Source: Chondrilla cf. caribensis (taxonomy: Eukaryota > Porifera > Demospongiae > Chondrillida > Chondrillidae). Taken from it: a DNA stretch of 64,000 nucleotides. The notes under the pieces were generated by a model that had not been told where the DNA came from, did no database searches, and saw nothing but the letters and a program-made list of their open reading frames with translations. The position numbers and the translations under genes were made by a program. Position 1 is the first letter of the stretch, and each line of letters begins with the position of its first letter. The DNA lies in assembly GCA_964020155.1 (NCBI GenBank), contig OZ026546.1:2199400-2263399 (forward strand). Direction: 5' to 3'. Shown here one piece after another: positions 12,925 to 24,943 of this stretch.

Positions 12925-13364
12925 GTGAGTCATCATAGGTAATGTCAACAAAATTAATGTGCTAGGTGAATATTGTAAGTAATCCCCATCCCAATCCATA
13001 ACTTATTGAGTGACCATAGGTAATCTGCAGTTAGAGTACTTCATTACAGCATTAGTACTCGTCATCATCCCTTCTGTTTGCAATAGTATTGTAGATAAGC
13101 CTGAGCGATAGTGTTTTTATTCTACCACCACAATAGACACTCGAGCAATAGCCACAATATTTCATAGTATCACAATAGTTTTTTTTTTTCCAATAGCGAA
13201 TTGTAAAATCCACAAGGAGACATTTAACATTGTGCAGTAGAGTGAAACAATTTGATCCAATATCAATGAATAAAATTTGAAAGCTGGGTGTAAAATTGAA
13301 ATCCAATTCCCAATAGGAAATGTGCATGTAATTATGTATGATCTGTGCAGTTGAAACGTCAAAA

Positions 13365-13821
13365 AAGAAAATGGTGGAAATGTAGGAACCTAGGCAACAG
13401 TTCTGAGAAATCATTTGGGCCAACCATCATTGCAAAGGGTTCAGATTATACACAAGGGTTTAGATTTCGGGTGGGTTATATCTTTTCTGACTGTCGTGAT
13501 AAAGCTCAGTGCACTACCCCTATTGTGATAGTAATTTAACTATTGCAATAATCCCCTAATCAATACTATTGCTCATGATTATACAAAAAGGGTTACAATC
13601 TAATGAAGTTAAGATGTTTGTCAACTGATACTGTACTGTAGTTAGCATTTCATTATTTTGGGCACGTCAACTCAATTCTCAATTAATAACTCAATTTACT
13701 CAACTAACATTGGCTTCATGTATGTACGTATGTGTGTTATTACCAACAAAATTCACAGTGATTTATGTACAGTATACAGCGGATGCATGTACTAACATGC
13801 CCTGTCTGCATACACATATAT
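13365..13821. repeat. tract identical to 58665-59120
   Basis: Read base by base, this tract shows no difference from 58665-59120, whereas the 160 bp just before it differ at several percent. No coding domain is apparent. A 64-codon open frame (13345-13539) is present in both, but identical DNA says nothing about selection on protein. Confidence 0.8.
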
Positions 13822-15409
13822 AGTATCTGCAAATGTGTTTGTTGGTACATATAATATGCATACTTGGAGTACAGGTTCGTATTCACTTTATTTACAATAC
13901 ACACAACGTCTAAAATCACTATATTGCATAATATGTGTATGTATATGTATGTCATACATACATACAGTATGTACGTACATACATAGATAGGTATAGTACT
14001 CACATACCTCATGTTAAGACTACTCATTTATGTATCCTATCTGAATGGCCTCAATCATGACTATATGTTGCTTTAGTAGACCCATCTTCACTTGCATGCT
14101 CTCATTTGTTTCGCCTAGCCTAACCAATCACAGCTCTTACTATAGGGTTTTCCTCATTAGTCTCACCAGCATTAGTTTGCAATTGGATAGGTAAACAATG
14201 CATACTATTTCTAAATAAGGAGATGCTATTTTAGATATCCTGTTACAGTAAACTCGGTGTCCTCTGGCTGATTGGGAGTTCTCACAGGAAGGCAACAAAG
14301 ACCACTATGTCATTGGAGTAACTAATGTGTATTAGATATGTCACCCTGAGAGACCTCTCCAATAATTCAAAGCCTTACTGTGTGTGTGTACATTTATTCA
14401 CATCTAAAGAATATAAAATAATATTATAGCTTAGGCTATACACTTGCTAGGAATAGAGAGTGTACACTCCACACCACACCATGCACTCCCTTCCTACTAA
14501 TGTTCTATGAGTGAAATTGATATCTTATGTATGAGTCGGAAGTGGGTATGAGATATGTACATAAGAATCCTGTATAAGTTATACTAATGCATTGAGTAAA
14601 TTAATTACATACCGTAAATGCGTACATTATAGTGGAAGGAACACATTGTATATGTAATAGTTATTGACAGTCAGCCATCTTCACCAATTGTTATGTACAT
14701 ACTTGTTTACTAGTTTCATGGTATTGCACTATGTAGTTAGAGATGATGTGTACACGAAGTGACAGTCAAGACTTTGAGTTTTGGGATTTTCACTACTTCA
14801 CTTTCATTGTGTTTTAGTGTGTAATATAATATTGTCTAAGACGGCAACCAATAAACTATACTTTGCTTTATCACCACTTTCAGCATATTTTAGTACTGTA
14901 GGTACGTATGAATGTACGTACCTGTCCACCTGTAGTAGCTACTCTGACCTTGTATTTTATATGTAACATGACTTATACATAAGTAAGTAGCCTCCATATT
15001 ACTAAGTAAGTATAATGAAGGGCCAATCATGTTCATGTGATGCATGTCTATGTTGCCAGTTGCCTTCACAGTTGATACACATTTTAACTCCTTATTGTTG
15101 ATCTCCTATTAATTGTTTGCTGAGTAGTGGTCTTGTTTTCACGTGGTGATGGAGTCTAGTTGAGTTACACAAACACAAGTACATACTGAAGTCATCAACA
15201 TACCGTATGAGGTATACATAGACTTGTGGAGTTAAAAGGACACTAAATTGGAAAATAACTGTTTCCTGAGTTTTTCCGCCTCCAATAACACAATGAAGTG
15301 ACCTGGTTGCATGATATAGGTGACTGACCATTACCAATTGTTTACATATCTCTGTAATGAACATCCGTAATGTTGACCTGTATAATAGACACTATATAAT
15401 AATATAATA
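13822..15409. other. no gene recognised
   Basis: AT-rich sequence with tatg/tacg-type simple repeats near 13930-13990. If gene P1 is one transcription unit with the tail exons at 17288-17890, this is intron. Open frames here are short and match no domain. Confidence 0.5.
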
Positions 15410-16050
15410 TAAGGTAAATCGTCAAACTTTTATGAAAAGCTTATAATTGCCTGCTACGCTAAGATGCCATCATCAACCTAATGATTTGGTCAGGGTGTTC
15501 TTTAGTATGTCAGTTTTTCACAGCTATAACAAAAAGTTTGAAAAGACGTCCAATCACCAGAAATTTGTGGCAAACAAAGGCAAGTGGATTTCTCGAGAAT
15601 TGCCTATTTGTGATCATGTAAACCCTACCTCACCACCTGCCAAAGTTTAAGCTGGCAGAGGAGGTTGGAAAGGGATTAAGGCTTATATCATAAAAAGCAG
15701 GAGTTGTGATGCATGAATGGGATAAATTAGTGTTTGTTCCATTCAATGCTCAGCAAGTGAAGTTTTGACGTTTCTTGTTCCATATTGATGCCTACTCAAA
15801 GGTAATTAATCACTTAAACTCGTTGCAGAGAGAGACTTAACAAAGAAAATTTGTACCTCAAACCAGTGAGGGATGGTAGTTTATATTACCTGACAGCTAT
15901 ACTCTTTCTCCACCTTTACAAATTAACCGCCAGCCTAGAGTGATAAATGACTGGAATTAGGACAATTCACCTTATAATAATAAAATAAACCCTTATTTTT
16001 AGGGGCTGCCACAGAGACCTTAAGATTTTTACGTGTAGTGCCTAATTACA
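15410..16050 (+). repeat. dispersed ~0.6 kb repeat R1, copy 2
   Basis: Reverse complement of 730-1345. It contains a 67-codon open frame (15447-15650, ends KGKWISRELPICDHVNPTSP region) that I cannot assign. The same frame is not preserved intact in copy 1. The two copies in opposite orientation bracket the A block. Confidence 0.7.
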
Positions 16051-16380
16051 CTTTCACACAAACTTAGCCTAAAACACGCTTAAGATTCGCTTGCATATAA
16101 CCTGTAAAGTGTAAGATATGTTTGAAAAATGATAGTTCATTTTACTTGGACCACTGAGCTAGTGGCAGCAAATTCTCGCCAGTTCTGAGGTTTGCTTGGA
16201 TGGCAAGAGATAACTTCTCAAGCGAGCGCTAATGCTAAAACCGGTCGAAAAGCATAACATCTCCTTTCTTGAGGGACACAACACGGATGGCGCATGGATT
16301 AGAGGCTAGTCACTTAGAAACAGCACGCTGCGTCTGCGCTCCCGCTGACGTTCCGCTCAAGAAAGGAGAAGGGTCGCTGA

Positions 16381-16680
16381 AGCGTTCGCACTCACCGTTC
16401 TAGTGCGAAAACTGAACGAAATCAGCCAGATTTCTCTGAAACTGCCAAGCAACGCTATTATCATAGTTTTTCCAAGCGTTACAGTGATCAGGCTGCGAAA
16501 GTGGAGAGGCTGGAGACAGAGATGGCTGCTACAAGAAGCAGAATTGTACAGCTCGTTGATCAGCGCTGTCAGCGTATACTGTCGCTCTCTTTCAGAGGTA
16601 CCGGGATATCTCCAGCCAGCAAGAAGGTAACTCCAAGGCCAGCCGTCGTCTACACACTCTTCCACATGCCTATTCTTTAA
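16381..16680 (+). CDS. unassigned 99-codon open frame in a GC-richer island
   Basis: The frame is open from after the TGA at 16378-16380 to TAA at 16678-16680. The middle reads YSDQAAKVERLETEMAATRS, followed by a VQLVDQRCQRIL segment, with a heptad-like, charged, coiled-coil character unlike its AT-rich surroundings. There is no upstream ATG, so if real it is an internal exon (a possible acceptor ttctag lies at about 16400) or a transposon fragment. The opposite strand is also open (16357-16665). I do not recognise the family. The local CpG and GC content from about 16150 to 16900 is clearly higher than its neighbours. Confidence 0.25.
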   Translation, partial: SVRTHRSSAKTERNQPDFSETAKQRYYHSFSKRYSDQAAKVERLETEMAATRSRIVQLVDQRCQRILSLSFRGTGISPASKKVTPRPAVVYTLFHMPIL

Positions 16681-17287
16681 ACGCCCGCGGAGCGGCTAGT
16701 GTCAATTACTGGCGGTGTCATTTCAGTTGCTGGCGATTTCATTGGTTGAGCCGAGGTGTGAAATTGACAATAGTTGCTATACCTCTCCCTCTCTCTACCG
16801 CGCCCACGCACGGTAATGAGAGGTTGATGTCTAGCACACCAGACTAGTGGGTATCCAGTTTGGGGTTGCGACCCACATGCATGCTCACTGTTGCCAAGAA
16901 TATGTAGGATCATCCTTTTGCTTTGTTTTCATTGCCCAACAACTAACTAGTATCTATCTGAAAAGGTTAGCATGACATTTGATGATATCAGTTGGATGAA
17001 AGTTTATCATTTTACAAACCTTACTATCCCAGTACAATTGCCGTTGAAACAAACAGTATGCTATAGCAATCATGTTTGTAGCCAAGTTGCAAATTTATAA
17101 TTCAATTACAGCAATGCTTACAATGTGAGCATCAAAAACAAACATTTCACAAAATGCATACATACTGCACTACAAGCTGTATAATGACTGAATGAATATT
17201 GATCGCTGTGCCTTACCCTCAACCATTTTGAGCTATTTATTTAGATTGTGACACCAAATCTGTTTTTTAATGTGTAATTTCCTGCAG

Positions 17288-17890
17288 TGCTATACTATTG
17301 TCTCAAAGTCCTGTACTTTGTGTGTATCAGGATTAAGAGAAGTGGAGTAGTCACAGGAACTGGTGGAGATATCAATGAAGATCCTGATAGAAGTGATAAT
17401 ATTACAATGGATCCCTCGAGCCTGTACCTTCAGTGTATGTACAATAAGTAATAGTGTTTACATAAACACAATATGGTGTTCAGAAACTTGATTTTTGATT
17501 GTAAAATAGGAAATGCTGTGACAATTACAACTTTTAGCTTCAGTCATGAGTATTCTTATTATGGTGTGTGCATAATAATTTCATGAAACTTAGTACATAT
17601 GCACTTATTATCGCTTGTGCAATTGCATACTGCTCATAGATGATAATTTTGCAAAGCAGTAATGTCTTCGTGATATAGGTCGCCATTTTTTCCCCCACAT
17701 CATCCCTACATATAGAGTACTATTGCACTCTATGATACTATTACACATTCTTCATATGGAAAAAAAATTCATTTATTATAAATATATCATTATTATTATT
17801 ATATATTATTACAGCTACATAGGCCAGGATAACAGCACCTTTGCTGACAGTGGATCTGGAATCCCAACATACAGTATAGATATAATATGA
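17288..17890 (+). pseudogene. plus-strand membrane/tail exons related to genes B and C
   Basis: After a CCTGCAG acceptor at 17281-17287 the frame reads VLYYCLKVLYFVCIRIKRSG, then GTGGDINEDPDRSDNITMDP, clearly homologous to the tail exon of gene C (VCIRKKRSG... [21 protein letters not shown]). The frame stops at 17449-17451. A GTGTAT donor near 17439 could instead splice in frame to 17815-17890 (acceptor ATTACAG), giving YIGQDNSTFADSGSGIPTYS and a stop. The membrane span is weak. The YEDP tyrosine is N and the SPAY motif is lost, so this may be a relic. It could be the 3' end of gene P1. Confidence 0.5.
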
Positions 17891-19165
17891 TATATGATGA
17901 TACTCTAAAATAAAATGACAGAAATAACTTATATATATCTTTCGGTGTCACTGCCAACTACTGTGCATTGCACATTACTAGTACTAAATGGCACAAATGA
18001 AAATATTATAGCTCTGATATATAGCTTGCATATATATATATATATATATATATACTTACATTCACAAACTACAACTAAATGAGTAAGTATACCCCATTGA
18101 TAGTTCAATTTTACTTATCATTTCCATAACGACAAGAAATCACAGTAATTGTGAGTGAACACTCAATGTTTTAGACTATACTATGCAGCAAGTGAACTTA
18201 GAACACTCATAACAGGCTTACACAGGCTTACACTATGACATTGGTGTATTGTATGATATCTCATTAATTGCACGCTGAGTAAGTATGTACATAAGAAAAT
18301 AGAAAGTACAGTACTCCCAGCCCCTTTGGATGCTCCTCTATAAAGTGCCACTCTCAAATTCTGCCAGTAGAGTTACTGCTACTAATGCTGTATAATATCA
18401 TGCTATTTCCTACAATTTCGAATTATGTCATACTATCGCACCACCTCCAGCTCTTTGGCATATTCCATACCATTTTAATACCATGGGAATAATTATCTTA
18501 GAATACAGTATCAGATATAGTCTAATATGGTACCAACAACAACAATACTATGAACAACAATTTAAAATTTTAAGTACATTAAGTTCTCAATTTAGCTTTC
18601 AATTCATTAAGGCAGAGAGAATATGGATGAGTGTGATCATAATATGTACATGCCAAAAAACTAACTTGACAAGTGAGGTGCTTTGTAAATGCAAACATAT
18701 AATATTATTATACAAACTTTTATATACCAGAATTCATTGTGTAGCAAACCAACAGTTTCATTTGTGCATGATTTACATAATATTATGTGCACGATAATGT
18801 TTTATTTGCTATTATATAGTCATTTATTACTTAAATTAATTAGACTTCAAATACAACATGCACGTATACACCATTTAATATTATTTTTTTGGATATAACT
18901 CATTATAAAAAGGGAGTATGTACCGCACAAATATTTTTATATAATATACCTCCAATATTCTGCACCTATCCAAGTGATCTTATAATTATGAATATAAAGC
19001 TAGCAGGAGCTCACAAATAATCACCGACTATGTAATAATCAAGCATTGGATAATACACAAGACATGTATGTAGAAAGTCTCACATCACTTTTACAGGATT
19101 AGTAAATTAGTTTCATGTAACCTTTTATTGTTCTTTAAAGAATGTCAACAAAATTAATTCTTAGA
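17891..19165. other. downstream flank of gene C, no gene
   Basis: AT-rich, with a (TA)n run at about 18030-18054. The stretch 18240-18480 is similar to 28600-28860 and 38750-38890, the corresponding flanks of gene B and of relic F. It is part of the tandem unit. The 104-codon open frame at 18483-18797 has no domain and is not preserved in the paralogous flanks. Confidence 0.55.
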
Positions 19166-20279
19166 CTAATGAACATTAACTGAAGCTACAGTATGATAAG
19201 CTGGTGAGGGATCCATTTTAATATTACCACTTCTATCAGGATCTTCGTAGATATCTCCACCAGTTCCTGTGTCCTTGACTACTCCACTCCTCTTCTTCCT
19301 GATACATACAAGGTACATGACAACAGCAGTCACTGATGAGGATACTACTGATGTCACTGTGAAGGTGACAGCAACGGATATCCCAACAGGAACACTGTAC
19401 GAATATCCTGATAATCCTGATAGGATAAGAGAAGAAATGGTTTAAATTCCAATTAACAGTATAGCATTATAACCTACAATACATTAAAATATCACATCAC
19501 ATTAAATATTAGCATTTTCATATACTACAGATAACAAAGTATACACAATACTACTGTACCTTGTTCTCTATTGCAGGTCAAACCATCCTCTGATAAGGTG
19601 TAGCCCGAAACACAACTGCAGATGAAACTACCAAGTGTATTTCTACATATCTGACCACATGGAGGGGGGTCAGTCTCACATTCGTTAACATCTAGCAAAT
19701 TGAGAGAGACTTTGTCAATATACAACAAGTGAGCTGATACTCAAGTACAGTGCATACACTGCAGACAACCTACCACCTAATGTTGTGAAACCAAACATTG
19801 CTGTTGAGCTCTGACTGACCACATTCATCACAGCTGTGACATTCACAGTATACATTGTCATACTTGTGAGATCAGATATGGTATAGTTAGTGGTAGCTCC
19901 TGTGGAAGTCACATTCCTTGTTGTGATCGGGACATTATCACTGAACACTTCAATCATGTAGGTAATTGGATTGTCACTGAGCCCTTCACATAGTCCATTT
20001 GGTCTCATCAGTAAAATGTCAACAGTTGTATGTGATACACCACCACTGGTTACTCTTGGTGCTGGAACAACTGCAGTATAAGAGGGATAGTATGATGTAT
20101 ACCTTTATTGACATTCATAAATTATTATAGATGGGATGAGTATAATAAAACAGTATATAGCATTACAGTAACTAGTGAGGGATGTACGTATTAAGAAAAA
20201 CATTCTATAAGGGTTGTGTGTTGTGAGTTGTGTGTGTGTGTGTGTGTGTTTGTGTGTGTAGTATGTGTGCATGTGTGTG

Positions 20280-20352
<73 letters not shown>

Positions 20353-20438
20353 GTGAGTTGTGTGTTTGCGTGTGTGTGTTTGTGTGTGTAGTATGTGTGC
20401 ATGTGTGTGTAGTGTGTGTGTGTGTGTGTGTGCGTGTT

Positions 20439-20529
<91 letters not shown>

Positions 20530-22550
20530 GTGAGTTGTGTGTGTGCGTGTGTGTGTTTGTGTGTGTAGTATGTGTGCACGTGTGTGTAGTGCGTGTGTGT
20601 GTATGCATATGCATGTGTGTGCCTGTTCTATGTCTGAGTGCTCGTAAAGTATTTTGACATTAACATCTTAAAATGACACTGAGAAAATGACAAATCAGGC
20701 AAACATTAGAGGATTCAGATAAAATTAACAAAACGACATTAGACAAATATCACTATCATGGCTCTGCCTGGCAATAAATGTAGTGTCATTCGAATTGAAG
20801 ATTAAAGAGATTCACAATCTGCGAGCTCCATTTTAGCACAATCAGCAATATGATAATGCATAATCTCTCAGTATCCAACATCTTCTGATCAGAATATACC
20901 ACCATGCTAACATACTCACTACAAAAATACATTATCATGTCAATGGTGAATACAGATGGATTCCTTTGGTTCCATATAACCCCTCTTCAAGATAGACCAC
21001 AAAATGTGCATGCCTATTTCATTAGGTTCAAACGTAATATTATGATTAACAACAAGCTGTATGGATCCTTCCTCTACAAAACCTTAAATCCCTATCACTA
21101 TAGGCAATACATGATAGCCTATGTTAAGGGCATAAAGACAGGAAATAACCATAAATCCCATACCCTCCATGACTATATTGAATGCAAAATAGGTATAAGA
21201 ACAAAGTGAAATTTATTAATATAAGTACATGACATAAATGTGCCTGATTATTAGGAATAAAACACTCAAGCAAACCTATAGTCTTGTCAATGATAGGTTA
21301 GGGTATAGACAAGTGATGTTTAAGGCACATGAATACTAATACATCTACTAGAGGAATGTATTTGCATGTTGATAATGAGATAACCTTGACTGAATGGAAA
21401 GGCTGCGTAAATGCTACACAGCTTGATGTGTAGTTATTACTAATGAAATATTACCTCAATTACATTAAAAATAAGAAAACAATGTACTTATACACTGTCA
21501 ATTTTAATATCATATAACAAAAACAATGATTATTATCACGTATCTCAGTGTTCCTTATCGACATGGTTAAAACAACATCTTTTTCACTTACTATTGACAA
21601 CAGAGATGCTTTCTGCTGTTGATGGTGGTGTTTGCCCTAAGAAGTCACCATTAGCAGCTGACGCTGTTATCCTACAGGCAACAGAGGACACTCCCAAGTT
21701 AGTAACATTGAGAATGTTCAGTCGTCCTTCCACTGGTTCCATGTTCACAGCATCAATACGTCCGGCAAACATGCTGTCCACAGAAGCCTCATTAAGGAAT
21801 GTTGAACCACCATCAAAGGTCCAAAATGTGGAAAGAGAAGCAACTGTTCCACTGAATCCTGAATGTGTACATGATATGAATGGAGGTCCCTCTTTCAGTT
21901 GTTGATCTCCGAAACAGAATCCACTACCACTGGCAAAGTTGGTACCAGTCAGCATTGCTGTTTGTCCTGAGTACAGGGCAACAGAAAATATTATTGATAG
22001 CATAACATAAATGTAGTACATATCACTGTACATCACTAAAGAGGAACTGAAGTGATAATGAAACACCTCCAGAACCAGGAAAAGTTGACAGGTTCACATT
22101 TGAAAGAGTGTAATACAAATTTAATGTAATGTAATAATCAAATTCATATGATTCAATTTGTAGTTTGATTCCGATTGATGAGAATTGAGAGATTGAGTCC
22201 AAATGGATGGGAATGTTTGGAGGGTGACAAGTCCTATAATATTACTCTATTATACCCTTACTATTCCATTCTAAGTATCTACCCACAGTATAATCTACTA
22301 AGAGATTAGACAAAGCTCATCAGGATCTTCAGATTTCTGGGAAAATATTCACTTGAGGTGACCATTCCATATTTTTTTTGCATTTAATATTAAATGGAAC
22401 ATGTACTAAAAATATCTATACATTAACTACATATAATGAAAATTTACAGATACATAGATATGTATATGTACCTTGTACTGAAGAAGAAAGCTGTAGAAAC
22501 AGTAGAAAAAGGTGACCAAGAATTGGTAGGCTGTATACTGAGATCTTCAT
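19166..22550 (-). CDS. gene C: Ig-FN3-EGF single-span receptor, 377 aa
   Basis: Exons on the minus strand are 22550-22472, 21966-21592, 20070-19774, 19691-19560 and 19416-19166. All internal boundaries are phase 1, with GT-AG ends, and the lengths (79+375+297+132+251) give 378 codons including TAG. The protein has a signal peptide (residues 1-26, [20 protein letters not shown]), an Ig-like domain (27-151, with C...W...NILNV...VACRI), FN3 (152-250), a calcium-binding-type EGF starting [16 protein letters not shown] (251-294), a membrane span (about 305-333) followed by RKKR, and a 44-residue tail. Tail tyrosines are Y351 in YEDP, a YxxP site of the kind bound by Crk/Nck SH2 domains, and Y368 in SPAYHTV. 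Inferred role: cell-surface binding with phosphotyrosine signalling; ligand unknown. It is intact as modelled. Confidence 0.85.
20214..20610. repeat. (GT)n microsatellite, internally duplicated
   Basis: Two near-identical stretches of gt repeats, each led by ttgtgagttgtgtg and interrupted by agtatgtgtgcatgtg, make up about 400 bp. It lies in the Ig-FN3 intron of gene C, at the place where gene B has shorter gt tracts and LINE insertions. Long open frames of alternating Cys-Val or Thr-His here are repeat artefacts. Confidence 0.95.
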
Positions 22551-24943
22551 AATTCTGGCGTGATAATTTTCATCCACGTATATCACTATTCAAATCCTAC
22601 ATCTATGATAACACGCAACAGTATTAAATGTCTGACATAATATAACATGAATGTGTGCCATATTGTGTTGCAATATCATACAGTAAATAAATATGTACAG
22701 TATTTGTATGTATGTCAACCTCTGTGACAACACAATATTGACAAAGTTCTGTATAGTTACAAAATGTAGAAATATACAAAGGGATCAAGTTTGGAGTAAA
22801 AGGGCTAGTCCTGGATTGCATGCACAAATAATTTATCCACTTGACTAGAAGTATCAAAATTTAGACAGAAAGGAATTGAAATTGACCCTTAATTCTTATC
22901 CTATAAATTGTTAGCTCAAGAAAATATTCACTATGTGCTGATACAGCCTTGATCTCTCATATGTGAAAGACCTGAGACCAGGTTGTTCTGTACCAAATTT
23001 ACTCTGATAGCATATAATTGCCAGTTGATAACACTTGTACCTGGTACCAAGTTTGCACTAGGACTTGCACAACCAAATGAATGAGTTGTTTATGTATACA
23101 AGAGTGAATTAATGTCAAGACGACAAACGAACACCTATTAAATGATTATCATGTCAGAGTTCTGATGCAGAATGATATGCAGTATTTGGATAAGGATTAA
23201 GTAGCTGATTCTGATTGTACTCTATACACGTAACTTAGAGTTTACCACCCATTACTTCAATATAGGTCACCATGTGTATACGAATCAATAGTTTTTTTAA
23301 TGTCAAAAATAATTTGATATTTGATAATGATAAAATACGTAGCTAACCCTAACCCATAAGTCACCTTGCATTTGTCAACTAGAAGACAATTTTATGTGGT
23401 GTATAGGCATGTAGGACTCTAACAATGGAGTCGGTTTGGTACTAACTTGACAAAAAGAGTGGACTCTAAGAAAAGAGCCAACTTGGAAGAAGGAGTGGAC
23501 TCTAAGAATGAGTCAACTTGGGACAATAGGTGCATTCCAACGAAGATCCTAAGTTGACCCCACTACCAAGGTGACTCCAACACGAGGACAATCAACACAA
23601 AACAAAGGACTCAAAGGAGTCAACTCTGTAAAGTAGTGGAAGATATATCTTGGATAATGGATTGGATAGAACTGTAAAATAAAGTATGTAAGGCTACGTA
23701 GGTGTATATTGAACCAGGAAGAATACATTTGTGATTCAGTCATGTGCACTTCTCCAGATGATGCTATGTTACGTAAATTTTTGGAAGCATGGTCGATCAC
23801 AAAAAAGTAGTTAGGGGTTCAACCCTATACCATGTCACACTGTATTACATTATGTAAAGATACAAACATAACTGACTATCATACCAAAGTACTGCTATGT
23901 AGCTAGGGTACATATATTACACATTAGGTATGTAGAACTACTAAGATGAAGTCCTAGATGTACTCATCTCCTGAGGACTTGACAAGACTTTAGCCACCAC
24001 AGTGTACAGAAAGCACACTTAATTATAGAGATAAATACCACGATTTCCAATCCAACGATCCTGTTGCCCACAAGCTAGTTGTAGTACGAACCTTAAAAAA
24101 TCAAGCTCAGAACCTACCCCCTTCACTCCCTATCTTTACTGAATAAGAAAGAAATTTAAAGTCACCAGGCCCTGAAGGACAGATACCCTAGGTACTCAAT
24201 CAAATATCCACCCAAACCCACTCCCCAACCCAGTCAAGACAACACCTCATCAAACACCACCCTTGTTACCATCTCCTATGTAAAGAACACGTACCTCAGA
24301 AGCCATTAGACGAATTCTTGCACCCTTACAGATCAAGACGACCTTCAATCGAATCAACATCCTAAGAACACTCACTTCACACTAAAGATCCCGCCCCCAA
24401 AGAAAATAGAACAGGAATAGCGTACCAGAATCTAAGACCCCATGTAGTAGATACCCTCAAACATCTACTCTGACTTACTGTTACTATGATGAACACGTCC
24501 AAAAAGGTCAATTTGAATAAACATGCTACGTACATACATTACACATATAGGGATAATGTACTGTTTTAACCCAGTAACAGTTCTTCGTAATTTCTACTGC
24601 ACCTATATATCTATACAAATTTGTCATCGATGACTCACCTTGAATATCCTGGAACCCCACAAAAAATAACACACGTGCACTAATCGATTTTATAATTGTC
24701 TTAAAATATTAATATTCTAAAACTTGAGCACTTCAATTCGTTTGTGTTACCATAGATAACAAAAACGTACGTACCTCCGTCAGGGGTCACTGGTATAAGA
24801 CGCGTCAGCCATATTTTTCTTACATTTATTAAAATTCCGCGCATATTATGCGCTATAGAGACACTGTACCTAAGCATGGTCTTGCCCTGCAAAATAAACA
24901 ATGAGAAACAGTCATTTTCAACTTCCATATATAAGTCCTAATA
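22551..24943. other. 5' flank of gene C, paralogous to 36055-38500
   Basis: No exon is recognised. The stretch is similar along its length to the 5' flank of gene B, so the promoter of gene C should lie here. It contains a degenerate minisatellite (23405-23640) and a frame-shifted relative of the open frame at 37713-37955 (near 24180-24360). Confidence 0.6.
23405..23640. repeat. minisatellite with ggactctaa...gagtcaactt unit
   Basis: About four to five imperfect units of 30-40 bp contain ggactctaa and gagtcaacttgg. Counterpart at 37010-37250 in the gene B flank, so the array predates that duplication. Confidence 0.7.

Larger units (their letters stand above)
1345..13821. repeat. segmental duplication block, copy 1 (A block)
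   Basis: This block aligns in the same orientation with 42350-59120. By eye, identity is roughly 90-95% across introns and exons, broken by indels. The shared order is: receptor gene on the minus strand, palindromic repeats, HIRAN-like relic, retroelement tail, then the divergent plus-strand signal-peptide and Ig exons. Compared with the other copy, this one has a hAT insertion (7366-8197). It lacks about 1.9 kb with an EGF exon (partner 46683-48607) and about 3.3 kb around the retroelement (partner 54391-57717). Identity jumps to 100% in the last 457 bp. Confidence 0.85.

Noticed and set aside
18030..18054. (TA)n run as an origin or regulatory site
   Set aside because: Simple repeat in AT-rich DNA; nothing else supports a function.
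20205..20657. 124- and 123-codon open frames of Thr-His and Cys-Val repeats on both strands
   Set aside because: They are translations of the gt microsatellite and have no independent evidence of coding.
20904..21209. 101-codon plus-strand open frame in the Ig-FN3 intron of gene C
   Set aside because: The homologous stretch in gene B (33820-34140) is broken by several indels and the sequence matches no family.
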